A stretch of 44,049 nt of DNA from Candidatus Hadersleviella danica (GTDB lineage: Bacteria > Chloroflexota > Anaerolineae > Promineifilales > Promineifilaceae), in NCBI GenBank assembly GCA_016711405.1, contig JADJSZ010000056.1, positions 1 through 44,049 on the forward strand. The letters are read 5' to 3'. Of this stretch, positions 23,334 to 32,244 are shown in pieces (position 1 is the stretch's first letter; every line of letters starts with the position of its first letter). The notes under the pieces were generated by a model. It had not been told where the DNA came from and did not search any database. It saw nothing but the letters and a program-made list of their open reading frames with translations. A program made the position numbers and the translations under genes.

Positions 23334-25228
23334 TTAGCGCACGACCAAAGGCAGATAGATGAAGTTCCCAACCCCCCTGTTTGGAACGCCCCACTGTCAC
23401 ATGCACCGGCTGGGCGGAGAAAGCCGCGCTGATCCACACCATTAACGGGCGCGGCCGTGCAAGCCGCTTCATCGGCCGCGCCAATGGCCGGGCTACCTTC
23501 CAACAGGGCATGTGTCCATGTGTTGCCTCCGTTATCCGCCAACGGCCCCAGCAGAACAGGGACATTGGTCACGTCGCTGGTCTGCGGTTCCAACAAGCAG
23601 GAATTATCATCCACCACGTTGTTGCCCAAAGAGATCAGCACGGGTTTGTCCAAGCCCAAGGTGCAATTGTCAAAATCGGGGGTGCTGATAATGCTGTTTT
23701 GCAGAATCATATCCCCATATTTGTGCAAATCTTGCCCCAACAAATTATGCGCCAAGGTGATGTTGGTGGCCGTGACCACGCCCGCCATATCAATGTAAAA
23801 GCCACCGCCACCCCCTGTCGCGCCATTACTGCTAATGGTGCTGTTGCTAATCGTTAGCGGATTCTCAACCCAAATGCCTCCTCCTTCTTGGGTGGCTTGG
23901 TTGTAAGCAATCACTGTTTGGTCAACGGCCGTAGCGGTGAAAGCGGAGGCCGCAAAATAGATACCCCCACCATCCGTGGTCGCTGTGTTGCTGAGGATTT
24001 GGCTGTTGGTCAGGATGGTTTCGAGTGAGCCATAGATGCCGCCCCCACGACGGCCGCTATTATCTTGTACCATTAGACCGTCGGCCGTTAGAGTCGATAT
24101 CCATAAACCGCCCCCATCAAAAGCACTCTGGTTGCGTTGGATGGTTGCCCCATGTATCTCAATCGGAAAATTGGCCAACAACCCTCCCCCATCGTCACCA
24201 GCCGTATTGTCATTCAACTCGATATTGGTAAAGGTTGCCCCATGTTGCACTTCAACCCCGCCGCCATCTCCTGTTGTGGCCGTATTGCCCGAAATGGTGC
24301 TGTTAATGACCGTTAAGGATGAACCAGACAGATTTCCCGTGCTAAAGATGCCACCGCCTTCCTCGGCGGCCGTGTTGCTATCCACCGCACTGTCGGTAAT
24401 CGTCACTTCACCGCCCTCCGCATTGTAAATTCCCCCACCACTGCCGCCAGATGTGTTGAGATTGACAACGCTGTTGCTGTGGATGTTGAGCGGCCCTTCG
24501 TTGCGAATGCCACCGCCCCCAGAAGCGGCCGTGTTCCCCCGCACTTGGCTGTTGTTCAATTCCAGTGTGCCCAAGTTGACAATGCCGCCCCCGCCAAACA
24601 GGTCGCTGGCATCGTTGAGGATGATTTGGCTATCCACCACAACGGCCGTGCCCGTGGCCGCATTGTACAAACCACCCCCGGCCGTGGCCAAGTTGTTTTG
24701 CACGGTCACATGGGTCAGGGTGATGTGGCCGCTGTTGAAAATGCCACCCGCCACCGTGCCGTCGCGCAGGGTGAGATTGGCCAAATCGGCCGTGGCGCCT
24801 GCATGAACCTCCAACACCCCTTGCCCCACCACTTGCGACCGAATCGTGGCGAGGTTTTCGCCCCCCGTCACCTCGAGGCGTACATCGGCCAAAACATCCA
24901 AATCCCCCTCATCGTCGCCCGTTCCGGCGATGGTTAAGGTGTAGGTGGCCCCGCTTTGGAGGGCAATGACGTTTAAATCGACGGCCGAACCCGCGACGCA
25001 TTCATTGACCACGGGGCTAAATTCGCCTTGGGTATTGGCATTGTGCAATGCCTCACGCAAGGAGCAAAGTTGGTCGAACGCATCCATCGTATCATTCGGT
25101 GTGGTGACGGTGATGGTGTTGGCGGTGGGAGCGGCTTGGGTGTTGGTCGCGGCCGTGCCGAACCACCCCACCCCACCAATCCCCAAACACAAAACAGACA
25201 AGACCAAAATCAGTTTTTTCCCAAACAT
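23334..25228 (-). CDS. CSLREA / choice-of-anchor-Q beta-helix exported protein (paralogue 2)
   Basis: A 632-residue exported protein. It has a signal peptide (MFGKKLILVLSVLCLGIGGV), the CSLREA motif CSLREALHNANTQ at about residue 55, and an N-terminal linker with GTGDDEGDLDVLADVRLEV. About 350 residues of right-handed beta-helix repeats (GGGL/GGGI turns) follow, then the choice-of-anchor-Q ending NGVDQRGFLRPAGACDSGAF. The unshifted frame runs to 23324 and ends in a non-family tail. One more C in the six-C run at 23372-23377 restores NFIYLPLVVR and a stop at 23334, matching the tail of paralogue 1. AAGGAAGG lies 6 nt before the ATG. Probably a surface structural or adhesive protein. Confidence 0.88.
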
Positions 25229-25345
25229 GCAAACCTTCCTTGATTAAATTCCGAAATAGGATCTGCCATAAACACAAAGTTGATAGCCCCCTCCGCTTAC
25301 GGTAAAACTAGCAAAACTTCAACTTCCCCTACACCTTAGCAACCT

Positions 25346-25365
25346 CCCGTCACAAGAACGTTACA
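25346..25365 (-). promoter_or_regulatory. Phased CGTCA/CGTTA repeats upstream of CSLREA2
   Basis: CCGTCACAAG (CGTCA at 25348) and ACGTTACAAG (CGTTA at 25359) are exactly 11 bp apart. They lie 118-137 bp upstream of the start codon, the same distance as the corresponding repeats of paralogue 1 (95-129 bp). Confidence 0.5.
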
Positions 25366-25372
25366 AGAAGCG

Positions 25373-25445
25373 TTTCAGCGGGTCAGCATTTCAGCTAGTC
25401 AGCATTTCAGCTTTTAGCTTGACTAGCTGACTAGCTGACTAGCTC
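25373..25445. repeat. TCAGCATTTCAGCTAGTCAG / CTGACTAGCTGACTAGC array
   Basis: Left part repeats CAGCATTTCAGCTAGT; right part repeats GACTAGCTGACTAGCT. The same words separate the glycosidase-like gene and mtnA at 9277-9325. The array directly precedes the acyl-CoA dehydrogenase gene, so its promoter must lie within or before it. Confidence 0.75.
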
Positions 25446-25462
25446 CCCCCCTAGGATTTCCC

Positions 25463-26626
25463 ATGTTTGACTTCATCACCGACGAACACCGCATGATTCA
25501 GAAGGCGGCGCGGGATTTCGCCCAGAAGGCGATTGCCCCGATTGCGGCCGAACACGACGAAACGGCCGAATTTCCCATCCGCACCATCCGCGAAATGGGC
25601 AAACTCGGCTTCATGGCCCTCGAAGTGCCCGAGCAATACAGCGGCTCCGAAATGGACACCCTTGCCTATGTGCTGGCCATGATAGAAATTAGCAAAGCAG
25701 ATGCCAGCCACGGGACGATTATGTCCATCAACAACTCGCTCATTTGCGGGGCACTGCTCAAATACGGCACCGAAGCGCAAAAGCAAAAGTACCTCGTGCC
25801 CATCGCCACAGGGGAAAAGCTGGGCGCGTACAGCCTGACCGAACCCGACAGCGGCAGTGATGCGGCCAGCATGAAGAGCCGCGCCGTGCTCAACGAAGCG
25901 GGAACCCATTATGTGATTAACGGCCGTAAAGCGTGGGTCACCTCCGCCCCCTACGCCGATTTTGCCATTCTGTTCACCGTCACCAACCCCAGCCAAGGCG
26001 CGAACGGCATCTCCTGTTTTATTGTGGATACCGACCAGCCCGGCTTCTCCCGTGGCAAAACGGAACCCAAAATGGGCATTCGCGCCAGCGCCACCAGCGA
26101 AATTTTGTTCGATGGCTATCTCTGCCCCGTCGAAAACCGTTTGGGAGCCGAGGGGCAAGGCTTTAAGATGGCCATGAGCTTGCTCGACGCGGGGCGCATC
26201 GGCATCGCCGCCCAAGCGTTGGGCATTGCCGAGGCGGCCTTGGAAGCGAGCATCGCCTACAGCAAGGAGCGGGAATCTATGGGCAAGAAAATCGGCCAAT
26301 ACCAGATGATTCAGCAAAAATTGGCCGATATGAAGACGCGGGTGGAGGCGGCGCGGTTGCTCATCTATCAGGCGGCCGTGGCCAAAAAAGCGGCCGACCG
26401 CACAGGCGAACGCATCTCCATTTACACCAGCATGGCCAAGCTGTTCGCCAGCGAAACAGCCATGTTTGTCACCCACGCGGCCGTGCAAATCCACGGCGGC
26501 ATGGGCTACAGCAAAGAACTCCCACTGGAACGGTATTTCCGCGATGCCAAAATTACGGAAATTTACGAAGGCACCAGCGAAATCCAACGCATGGTCATCG
26601 CCCGCCAACTCACGGGGCTGAGGTAG
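25463..26626 (+). CDS. Acyl-CoA dehydrogenase
   Basis: A 387-residue acyl-CoA dehydrogenase, distinct from the one at 3297-4448. It has the signature YSLTEPDSGSDAA, the FAD-binding VTSAPYADFAILF region, the second signature AVQIHGGMGYSKELPLER and the probable catalytic Glu in IYEGTSEIQRMVIAR. The family oxidises acyl-CoA using FAD and ETF; the IYEGTSEIQR ending is usual for short- and medium-chain enzymes. It is a single gene preceded by a repeat array and followed by another, with no acyl-CoA partner genes nearby. Confidence 0.93.
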   Translation: MFDFITDEHRMIQKAARDFAQKAIAPIAAEHDETAEFPIRTIREMGKLGFMALEVPEQYSGSEMDTLAYVLAMIEISKADASHGTIMSINNSLICGALLKYGTEAQKQKYLVPIATGEKLGAYSLTEPDSGSDAASMKSRAVLNEAGTHYVINGRKAWVTSAPYADFAILFTVTNPSQGANGISCFIVDTDQPGFSRGKTEPKMGIRASATSEILFDGYLCPVENRLGAEGQGFKMAMSLLDAGRIGIAAQALGIAEAALEASIAYSKERESMGKKIGQYQMIQQKLADMKTRVEAARLLIYQAAVAKKAADRTGERISIYTSMAKLFASETAMFVTHAAVQIHGGMGYSKELPLERYFRDAKITEIYEGTSEIQRMVIARQLTGLR

Positions 26627-26789
26627 GCAAAAAGGAGAGAGAAGAGAAAGGGAGAAGAGAGTGAGATAAGTGATATACTTTTCATAGTCGTCCTCTGGCA
26701 TTTTGGTGAATGACCTCCGTTTTTCGCCAGAGCCTCACCTCACCCTACCTCTCTCTTCTCTCTTTTCTCTCCCCTCTTTTCTCTCCCCC
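26627..26789. repeat. GAGAGAAGAG array mirrored by CTCTTCTCTC array
   Basis: AAGGAGAGAGAAGAGAAAGG (26630-26665) is mirrored by CTCTCTTCTCTCTTTTCTC (26749-26785). Between them lies about 80 bp of ordinary sequence. The right arm runs up to the azlC start codon. Confidence 0.7.
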
Positions 26790-27482
26790 ATGAACCCTAA
26801 AACAGCTTTTCTAAAAGGTTTACGAACCATCTCGCCCATGTTTTTGGGGACACTGCCATTTGGGCTGGTGGCGGGAGTCACGGCCGCCACCACAGGGCTA
26901 ACGGCCGTGCAAGGCATCGGCTTCTCCTTCTTCCTCTTCGCAGGGGCATCCCAACTAGCCGCATTGCAGTTGATTAGCACAGGCGCAAGCCTCATCGTTG
27001 TGCTATTCACCATTTTCGTCATCAACCTGCGCCACATCATGTACAGTGCCTCGCTGGCACCCCATTTCCAAACATTGCCCTTGGGCTGGCGGCTGTTCCT
27101 GCCCTTCTTAATGGCCGACCAACCCTACGCCCTTTCCATTATCGAGATGGATTCGCACCCCAACATGCCCCACAAAGAGTGGTTTTTCTTGGGCATGGGC
27201 GGCCCCTTGTGGCTCATGTGGCTCTGTTCCACCACCGTGGGGGTATTTCTGGGGGCGCAAATTCCACCCCAGTGGGCACTCGATTTTATTGTGCCACTCG
27301 TCTTTTTAGTTCTCATTTTCCCTTCGGTGAAAAACAAGGCAGGGGTGTTTGCGGCCGTCGTCGCAGGTGTAACAGCCATCATCGCCCGGCCATTGCCCTA
27401 TAATTTAGGACTCATTACAGCGGCCGTCATCGGCATCATCGCTGGCGTAACAGCGGAATTAGTGATAAGCAGGAAGCCGTAA
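26790..27482 (+). CDS. azlC: AzlC family branched-chain amino acid exporter subunit
   Basis: A 231-residue membrane protein of the AzlC family. It starts MNPKTAFLKGLRTISPMFLG, has the characteristic LPFGLVAG and FAGASQLAALQLI segments, and about six hydrophobic segments. AzlC normally works with the small protein AzlD to export branched-chain amino acids; no AzlD-like gene follows here, since the next gene is a P-type ATPase. The start at 26790 is preferred because the upstream extension is repeat sequence. The final residues (SRKP) and stop codon are encoded by a following GCCGTAAGCC repeat. Confidence 0.88.
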   Translation: MNPKTAFLKGLRTISPMFLGTLPFGLVAGVTAATTGLTAVQGIGFSFFLFAGASQLAALQLISTGASLIVVLFTIFVINLRHIMYSASLAPHFQTLPLGWRLFLPFLMADQPYALSIIEMDSHPNMPHKEWFFLGMGGPLWLMWLCSTTVGVFLGAQIPPQWALDFIVPLVFLVLIFPSVKNKAGVFAAVVAGVTAIIARPLPYNLGLITAAVIGIIAGVTAELVISRKP

Positions 27483-27541
27483 GCCATGGGCCATAAGCCG
27501 TAAGCCGTAAGCGCCAATCCCCATTCCGCATTCCACAATCT
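27466..27541. repeat. TAAGCCGTAAGCC and ATTCCGCATTCC arrays
   Basis: 27470-27513 repeats AAGCCGTAAGCC with variants CATAAGCC. 27520-27538 repeats CCCATTCCGCATTCC, complement of the words at 9236 and 36311. The array overlaps the azlC stop codon. Confidence 0.75.
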
Positions 27542-27543
27542 CT

Positions 27544-28776
27544 ATGAAACACTGGCACCACCATACCCAAGAAGAAGCCATCGCCGCCTTGCAAAGCAAT
27601 GTCGAGCAGGGGCTAAACACGGCCGAGGCCACCCAACGCCTCACCCAATACGGCCCCAACGAACTGGTTGAAAAAGGGGTCAAAAGCATTTGGGCCATGC
27701 TCTGGGACCAACTCAGCGACGTGATGGTCATCATCCTCATCGTCGCGGCCGTCATCTCCGCCCTTGTCGGCGAGGTGTCCGACACCGTCGTCATCCTCAT
27801 CATCGTCGTCATCAACGCCGCCCTCGGTCTCACCCAAGAGTATCGCGCCGAGCAAGCCATGGCCGCCCTTAAAAAGATGGCCGTTCCCAGCGTCCATGTG
27901 CGGCGCAACGGCCAAGCCCAAGAAATCCCCGCCCGCAATCTCGTCCCCGGCGATATTGTCCTGCTTGAGGCGGGCAATGTCGTCCCTGCCGACGGCCGCA
28001 TTGTCGAAGAAGCCAACCTGCGCGTCGAAGAAGCGGCCCTCACAGGCGAATCTGAACCTGTGGAGAAGCACACCGACCCCATTGCGGGCGAAGATGTGCC
28101 ATTGGGCGACCAGAAAAACATGGTCTTCATGGGTACAACCGTCACCTACGGCCGTGGCGCCATCCTGACCACCACCACGGGCATGAACACCCAACTCGGC
28201 CACATCGCCAACTTGCTCCAAGACGTTCGCAACGAACCCACCCCGCTTCAGCGGCGGCTGGCCGAACTCGGCAAAACCCTCGCATGGGTCGCCTTGGGCA
28301 TCGTCGCCCTCGTCTTTGTCTTGGGGGCGGCCACCAACGAGGCCATCCAAGAACTGTGGGCCAACTCGGCTGGCATCATGGATTATCTCGAGAGCGAGGA
28401 GATTCACGAGCTGTTCCTGACCGCCATTAGCATGGCCGTCGCGGCCGTGCCCGAAGGCTTGCCAGCCGTCGTCACCGTCGCTTTGGCCTTGGGGGCGCAA
28501 CGGTTGCTCAAGCGCAACTCGCTCATCCGCAAACTGCCGGCCGTGGAAACCCTCGGCTCGGTCACTGTCATTTGCTCCGATAAAACGGGCACGCTCACCG
28601 AAAACCGCATGACAGTGACCCTGCTAGATGTGGTGGACAAACGCGAAAGCGTTGAGCAATTACTTACAGGAACCTATGAATTGGCTGAGGCGGAGCAACG
28701 GTGGAAGCAAAGCCAGTCGAACGAAGCCTCGCCCTGCTCTTGCGGGCGGCCGTCCATTGCAACGATGGCCAAATGA
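27544..28776 (+). CDS. P-type ATPase, N-terminal fragment
   Basis: Open frame covering M1-M4, the actuator domain and the phosphorylation motif. After about residue 390 (WKQS) it is out of frame, giving a spurious 20-residue tail. Confidence 0.6.
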   Translation: MKHWHHHTQEEAIAALQSNVEQGLNTAEATQRLTQYGPNELVEKGVKSIWAMLWDQLSDVMVIILIVAAVISALVGEVSDTVVILIIVVINAALGLTQEYRAEQAMAALKKMAVPSVHVRRNGQAQEIPARNLVPGDIVLLEAGNVVPADGRIVEEANLRVEEAALTGESEPVEKHTDPIAGEDVPLGDQKNMVFMGTTVTYGRGAILTTTTGMNTQLGHIANLLQDVRNEPTPLQRRLAELGKTLAWVALGIVALVFVLGAATNEAIQELWANSAGIMDYLESEEIHELFLTAISMAVAAVPEGLPAVVTVALALGAQRLLKRNSLIRKLPAVETLGSVTVICSDKTGTLTENRMTVTLLDVVDKRESVEQLLTGTYELAEAEQRWKQSQSNEASPCSCGRPSIATMAK

Positions 28777-30326
28777 GCCGAGGCGACAACGGCGAAGCTG
28801 TCTTCATGGGCGACCCCACCGAAACGGCGCTTATCGCCGTGGCCGCCCAATTTGGGCTAGACAAAGCGCAACTAGACGGCCAAAGCCCCCGCGTCGGCGA
28901 ACTCCCCTTCACCTCCGAACGCAAGCGCATGACCACCATTCACGAGGTGGGCAAGGCGGAATCGGCCGATTCGGCCGCGCCGTGGGCTGGCTCCCCCTAT
29001 GTCGCCTTCACCAAAGGGGCGGTAGATGGCTTGTTAGAGGTAGCCACGCAAGTGTGGGTGGGCGAATCGGCCGAGCCACTTTCGGCCGAGTGGCGCACAC
29101 GCATTGACACCTCCAACGAATCGCTGGCGCAAACAGGGCATCGCGTCTTGGGCGCCGCCTTTCGGCCGCTCGACCACCTGCCCAGCAAGGCGGAAATCGA
29201 GGAAATCGAACAAGAACTGACCTTTATTGGCTTTGTGGGCATGATAGACCCGCCCCGCGAGGAGGTGAAAGCGGCCGTGGCCGAGTGCCGCACCGCTGGC
29301 ATCCGCCCCATTATGATTACGGGCGACCACCCCCTGACCGCCCAATACATTGCCGAAAAACTAGACATCGCCCGCAACGGCAAAGTGTACACGGGGCAAA
29401 AGCTGGCCAAAACAAGCACCGAGCAACTCGGCCAAGTCGTGGCTGATGTGTCTGTTTATGCCCGCGTCTCGCCCGAACACAAGCTGAATATCGTCCAAGC
29501 CCTGCAAGCGCGGGGGGAGGTGGTGGCCATGACGGGCGACGGGGTCAACGATGCCCCCGCCCTGAAACGGGCCGATATTGGCGTGGCGATGGGCATTACG
29601 GGCACGGATGTCTCCAAGGAAGCGGCCGACATGGTCTTGCTGGATGACAACTTTGCCACAATCGTCGCGGCCGTGCGTGAAGGGCGCACCATTTACGACA
29701 ACATCCGCAAATTCATCAAATACACCTTCTCCAGCAATATCGGCGAGGTGTTGGTCATGCTGATTGCCCCGTTCTTTGGGATGCCGTTGCCGCTCATTCC
29801 CATCCAAATTTTGTGGATTAACCTCGTGACAGATGGCGTGCCGGGGTTGGCCTTGGCCGTGGAGCCGAGCGAGCGCAACACGATGAAACGGCCGCCTTAC
29901 CACCCCCAAGAGAGCATCTTTAGCCGAGGGGTAGGCACTGAAATGCTCATCGTCGGCACACTGATTGGGGTGTTGTCCCTGCTGGTCGGCTATTGGGGCT
30001 ATCAACAAGGGCTACCCCAAGCCACATGGCGCACGATGGTCTTCACCACCCTGACCTTCGCCCAAATGGGCAACGCCCTCGCCCTGCGCTCCCATCAAGA
30101 TTCGCTCTTCACCATTGGCTTGCTGACCAACAAACTGATGCTCGGGGCGGTCATCGTCACCGTCGCCCTGCAACTCATGCTCATCTACATTCCCTTCTGG
30201 CAAGACATATTCCGCACCGCCCCCCTCTCACTGGGGCAGATGGGCTTGTGCTTGGCCAACAGCCTTGTGGCCTTCTCGGCCGTGGAAATCATCAAATGGC
30301 AACGGCGGCGCACCAGTTCGTCGTAA
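27544..30326 (+). CDS. P-type Ca2+-transporting ATPase, whole locus, one frameshift
   Basis: Joined across one break, a P-type ATPase of about 927 residues, most like calcium pumps of the PMCA/SERCA group. An N-terminal cation-transporter domain (LTQYGPNELVEKG) is followed by membrane pair M1-M2, an actuator TGES (Thr167-Ser170), and the M4 region ending AVPEGLPAVVTVALALGAQ. The phosphorylation site is Asp346 in DKTGTLTENRM, the GDGVNDAPALKRADIG hinge follows, and the C-terminal membrane pairs include IQILWINLVTDGVPGLAL. The break is near 28713: one more C in the CC at 28713-28714 joins WKQS to PVERSLALLLRAAVHCND, the nucleotide-binding domain. Probably sequencing error. It follows azlC after a repeat array. 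Confidence 0.9.
28701..30326 (+). CDS. P-type ATPase, C-terminal fragment
   Basis: Open frame with the nucleotide-binding domain, hinge motif GDGVNDAPALKRAD and membrane segments M5-M10. The GTG-like start at 28701 is an artefact of the frame break; the true coding sequence continues from the upstream fragment. Confidence 0.6.
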   Translation: MEAKPVERSLALLLRAAVHCNDGQMSRGDNGEAVFMGDPTETALIAVAAQFGLDKAQLDGQSPRVGELPFTSERKRMTTIHEVGKAESADSAAPWAGSPYVAFTKGAVDGLLEVATQVWVGESAEPLSAEWRTRIDTSNESLAQTGHRVLGAAFRPLDHLPSKAEIEEIEQELTFIGFVGMIDPPREEVKAAVAECRTAGIRPIMITGDHPLTAQYIAEKLDIARNGKVYTGQKLAKTSTEQLGQVVADVSVYARVSPEHKLNIVQALQARGEVVAMTGDGVNDAPALKRADIGVAMGITGTDVSKEAADMVLLDDNFATIVAAVREGRTIYDNIRKFIKYTFSSNIGEVLVMLIAPFFGMPLPLIPIQILWINLVTDGVPGLALAVEPSERNTMKRPPYHPQESIFSRGVGTEMLIVGTLIGVLSLLVGYWGYQQGLPQATWRTMVFTTLTFAQMGNALALRSHQDSLFTIGLLTNKLMLGAVIVTVALQLMLIYIPFWQDIFRTAPLSLGQMGLCLANSLVAFSAVEIIKWQRRRTSSS

Positions 30327-30412
30327 CGGCTTTAGCCGTCTCTTTTGCAGAGGGGCGGAGGAGCAGAGGCGCAGAGGAGAACCTGACCGACTGAAAGACT
30401 GAAAGACTGACC
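30325..30412. repeat. ACGGCTTTAGCCGT hairpin, GGAGCAGAGG and GACTGAAA arrays
   Basis: The stop region has the short hairpin ACGGCTTTAGCCGT (30326-30339). 30347-30380 repeats GCAGAGGGGCGGAGGAGC, and 30383-30412 repeats CTGACCGACTGAAAGACTGA, a word also present at 13714-13746. Confidence 0.7.
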
Positions 30413-30419
30413 AACTTCT

Positions 30420-30836
30420 ATGACACTTGCACAACAAATAAGCCATCGTTTAGGAGCGTGGGCGGGCCTGAGTGTGGGGAGCGGGCTGGCCTTGGCCACG
30501 GCCGAAGACGACCTGCGCCAAGGCATTGGCGAGCAATTTATCGGCTGGGGAGCCATAGATGGCCTCATCGCCCTTGGCGGTGCGTGGCAAAACCAGCGGC
30601 GCGGCGTGCTCACGGCCGACCAAGAAACGGCCGAACTCACCAACCTGCGCCGCCTCTTATGGGTCAACACCTTTTTAGATGTTGGCTACCTGCTCGGTGG
30701 CTGGTGGCTCCTGCGCACCAAAGGGGCACAATCCGACCGCTGGCGCGGCCGTGCCCTCGGCATCCTCCTCCAAGCAGGCTTCCTGTTCCTCTTCGATTTA
30801 TTCCATGCATTAAAAGCCGTAAGCCATAAGCCATAA
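30420..30836 (+). CDS. Uncharacterised small membrane protein
   Basis: A 138-residue protein with three to four hydrophobic segments, including AWAGLSVGSGLALA, FIGWGAIDGLIALGGAW and FLDVGYLLGGWWLL. It has the overall look of a DUF6992-type protein, but I am not certain of that assignment. The hydrophilic loop (ADQETAELTNLRRLLWVNTF) is probably cytosolic. Its last residues (KAVSHKP) and stop are encoded by a GCCGTAAGCCATAAGCC repeat array, as in azlC. Position between an ATPase and an aldo/keto reductase says nothing clear about its role. Confidence 0.6.
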   Translation: MTLAQQISHRLGAWAGLSVGSGLALATAEDDLRQGIGEQFIGWGAIDGLIALGGAWQNQRRGVLTADQETAELTNLRRLLWVNTFLDVGYLLGGWWLLRTKGAQSDRWRGRALGILLQAGFLFLFDLFHALKAVSHKP

Positions 30837-30888
30837 GCCGTAAGCTAACAGCTTCTGGCTTACGGCTTATGGCTTATGGCTAACAGCT
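30812..30888. repeat. Inverted array of TAAGCCGTAAGCCA units
   Basis: Left arm 30812-30851 repeats AAGCCGTAAGCCATAAGCC and ends AGCTAACAGC. Right arm 30855-30888 repeats GGCTTACGGCTTATGGC. The arms pair almost perfectly, and the left arm encodes the end of the upstream gene. Confidence 0.8.
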
Positions 30889-30898
30889 CCCCCCCCCT

Positions 30899-31864
30899 AT
30901 GAAAATCCAAAACCTCGGCCGTAGTGGCCTCAAAGTATCCGCCATTTGTTTGGGAACCATGCAATTTGGCTGGACGGCCGATGCCGAGACCAGCCACCAC
31001 ATTATGTCCCGCGCCCTTGAACTGGGGTGCAATTTCTTCGACACGGCCGATGTCTACTCCAGTTGGGCCCCCGAAAGCTACCCCGGCAAAAGCGAAGAAA
31101 TCATTGGCGATTGGTTGCACAGCGGGGCCGTGCGCCGCGACGAACTGATTTTGGCCACCAAGGTGCGCGGCAAAATGGGGCCACGGCCGACCGACCAAGG
31201 GCTATCCCGCCACCATATTTTGGCGGCCGTGGAAGCCAGCCTGCGCCGGCTCCAAACCGACTACATAGACCTCTACCAACTCCACGCCCCCGACACCGAA
31301 ACCCCGCTCCACGAAACGCTTTCCGCCCTCGACAATCTCGTTCAGCGCGGCCTCGTGCGCTACATCGGTTGCTCCAACTACCCCGCATGGCTCCTCGCCA
31401 AATCGCTCTGGCTGAGCGATGTGCGCCGCATGGCCAGCTTTACCAGCATCCAGCCCCACTACAACCTCGTCCACCGCGCCGAATTTGAGCGGGAACTGCA
31501 GCCGTTGTGCCTTGACCAAGGCGTGGGGGTGATTCCCTACAGCCCCCTCGCGGCCGGCTTCCTGACGGGCAAATACAAGCAAGGGGAGGAGCAACCCGCC
31601 TCGCCGCGCAAGGCGGGCATCGAACAACGCCATTTCAGCGACAAAAAGTTCGCCGCCCTCGCTGTATTGGGCGAAGTCGCGGCCAAGCAACAGGCCACCA
31701 TGGCCCAAACCGCCATCGCATGGGTGCTGGCCAACCCGGCCGTCTCCTCCGCCATTATCGGCGCGAACACCATTGCCCAGTTGGAAGACACGATGCGCGG
31801 CGCGGAAGTGGAACTGACGGCCGAGCAAAAAGCGACGCTGGATGCGGCCACAGTGTGGGAGTAG
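30899..31864 (+). CDS. Aldo/keto reductase
   Basis: A 321-residue NADPH-dependent aldo/keto reductase of the (beta/alpha)8 type. The catalytic tetrad is visible: Asp48 and Tyr53 (FFDTADVYSS), Lys88 (ATKVRGKMG) and His129 (YQLHAPD). Cofactor-binding segments include PYSPLAAGFLTGKY and AIIGANTIAQLEDT. Such enzymes reduce aldehydes or ketones; the substrate is not apparent. Single gene, followed by a 380-bp repeat-rich spacer. Confidence 0.93.
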   Translation: MKIQNLGRSGLKVSAICLGTMQFGWTADAETSHHIMSRALELGCNFFDTADVYSSWAPESYPGKSEEIIGDWLHSGAVRRDELILATKVRGKMGPRPTDQGLSRHHILAAVEASLRRLQTDYIDLYQLHAPDTETPLHETLSALDNLVQRGLVRYIGCSNYPAWLLAKSLWLSDVRRMASFTSIQPHYNLVHRAEFERELQPLCLDQGVGVIPYSPLAAGFLTGKYKQGEEQPASPRKAGIEQRHFSDKKFAALAVLGEVAAKQQATMAQTAIAWVLANPAVSSAIIGANTIAQLEDTMRGAEVELTAEQKATLDAATVWE

Positions 31865-31928
31865 TTCAAAGTATAGTAACGACTTTAGTCGTAGGCTGGT
31901 AATAACGGCTTTTGGAAGTTAAGAAATA

Positions 31929-32088
31929 AATCAGGCAAACATTTTGTAGCATATGCGCCTCGCCGCCTGTGGCGGCTCGGCCATTTCAGAGGGTGTTTTT
32001 TTCGGGTGGGCGAACGCCCACCCGAAAAAAACACCCTCTCCACAGCGAGGCGTGGCCACAGGCACGACGAGCCAATGTTTACCTGATT
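31929..32088. repeat. 160-bp MITE-like element with 52-nt central palindrome
   Basis: Terminal repeats AATCAGGCAAACATT (31929-31943) and AATGTTTACCTGATT (32074-32088) match in 14 of 15 positions. The centre is a perfect 25-bp stem with a two-base loop (31988-32012 with 32015-32039) containing GGGTGTTTTTTTCGGG. Between them lie GC-rich arms with CGCCTCGCC and GGCTCG words. No coding capacity. The shape is that of a MITE or a highly structured terminator element. Confidence 0.75.
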
Positions 32089-32102
32089 ATTTTTTTGTGT
32101 AA

Positions 32103-32198
32103 CTATTCAGGTCTAAAGCCTTGGTTCTTGGTTACAAGTTGCAGGTTACATAGCCTCATGTAACCTGTAATAACTCTCGAAACATCACACCTGAATAG
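32103..32198. repeat. Nested palindromic element
   Basis: Outer repeats CTATTCAGGT (32103-32112) and ACCTGAATAG (32189-32198) are perfect. An inner hairpin, CAGGTTACAT with ATGTAACCTG, spans 32142-32167. The CAGGTTACA/TGTAACCTG word also resembles the ACAAGTTACA/GTTGCAACC sequence at 14128-14170. Confidence 0.7.
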
Positions 32199-32244
32199 AT
32201 ACAAGTAGTGACCATCTCTTAACTCACTCACCCATCGCAAATAA

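Larger units (their letters stand above)
31865..32244. other. 380-bp spacer holding two palindromic elements
   Basis: After the aldo/keto reductase, 31870-31910 contains an ACGACTTTAGTCGT hairpin-like sequence. A 160-bp element with a long perfect palindrome (31929-32088) and a 96-bp nested palindrome (32103-32198) follow. No gene is visible; the short plus-strand frames here are translations of the palindromes. Confidence 0.7.

Noticed and set aside
25451..26701. 416-codon minus-strand frame
   Set aside because: Antisense shadow of the acyl-CoA dehydrogenase gene with no family features of its own.
31865..32244. Insertion sequence remnant
   Set aside because: No transposase coding remnant is visible; kept only as a MITE-like palindrome.
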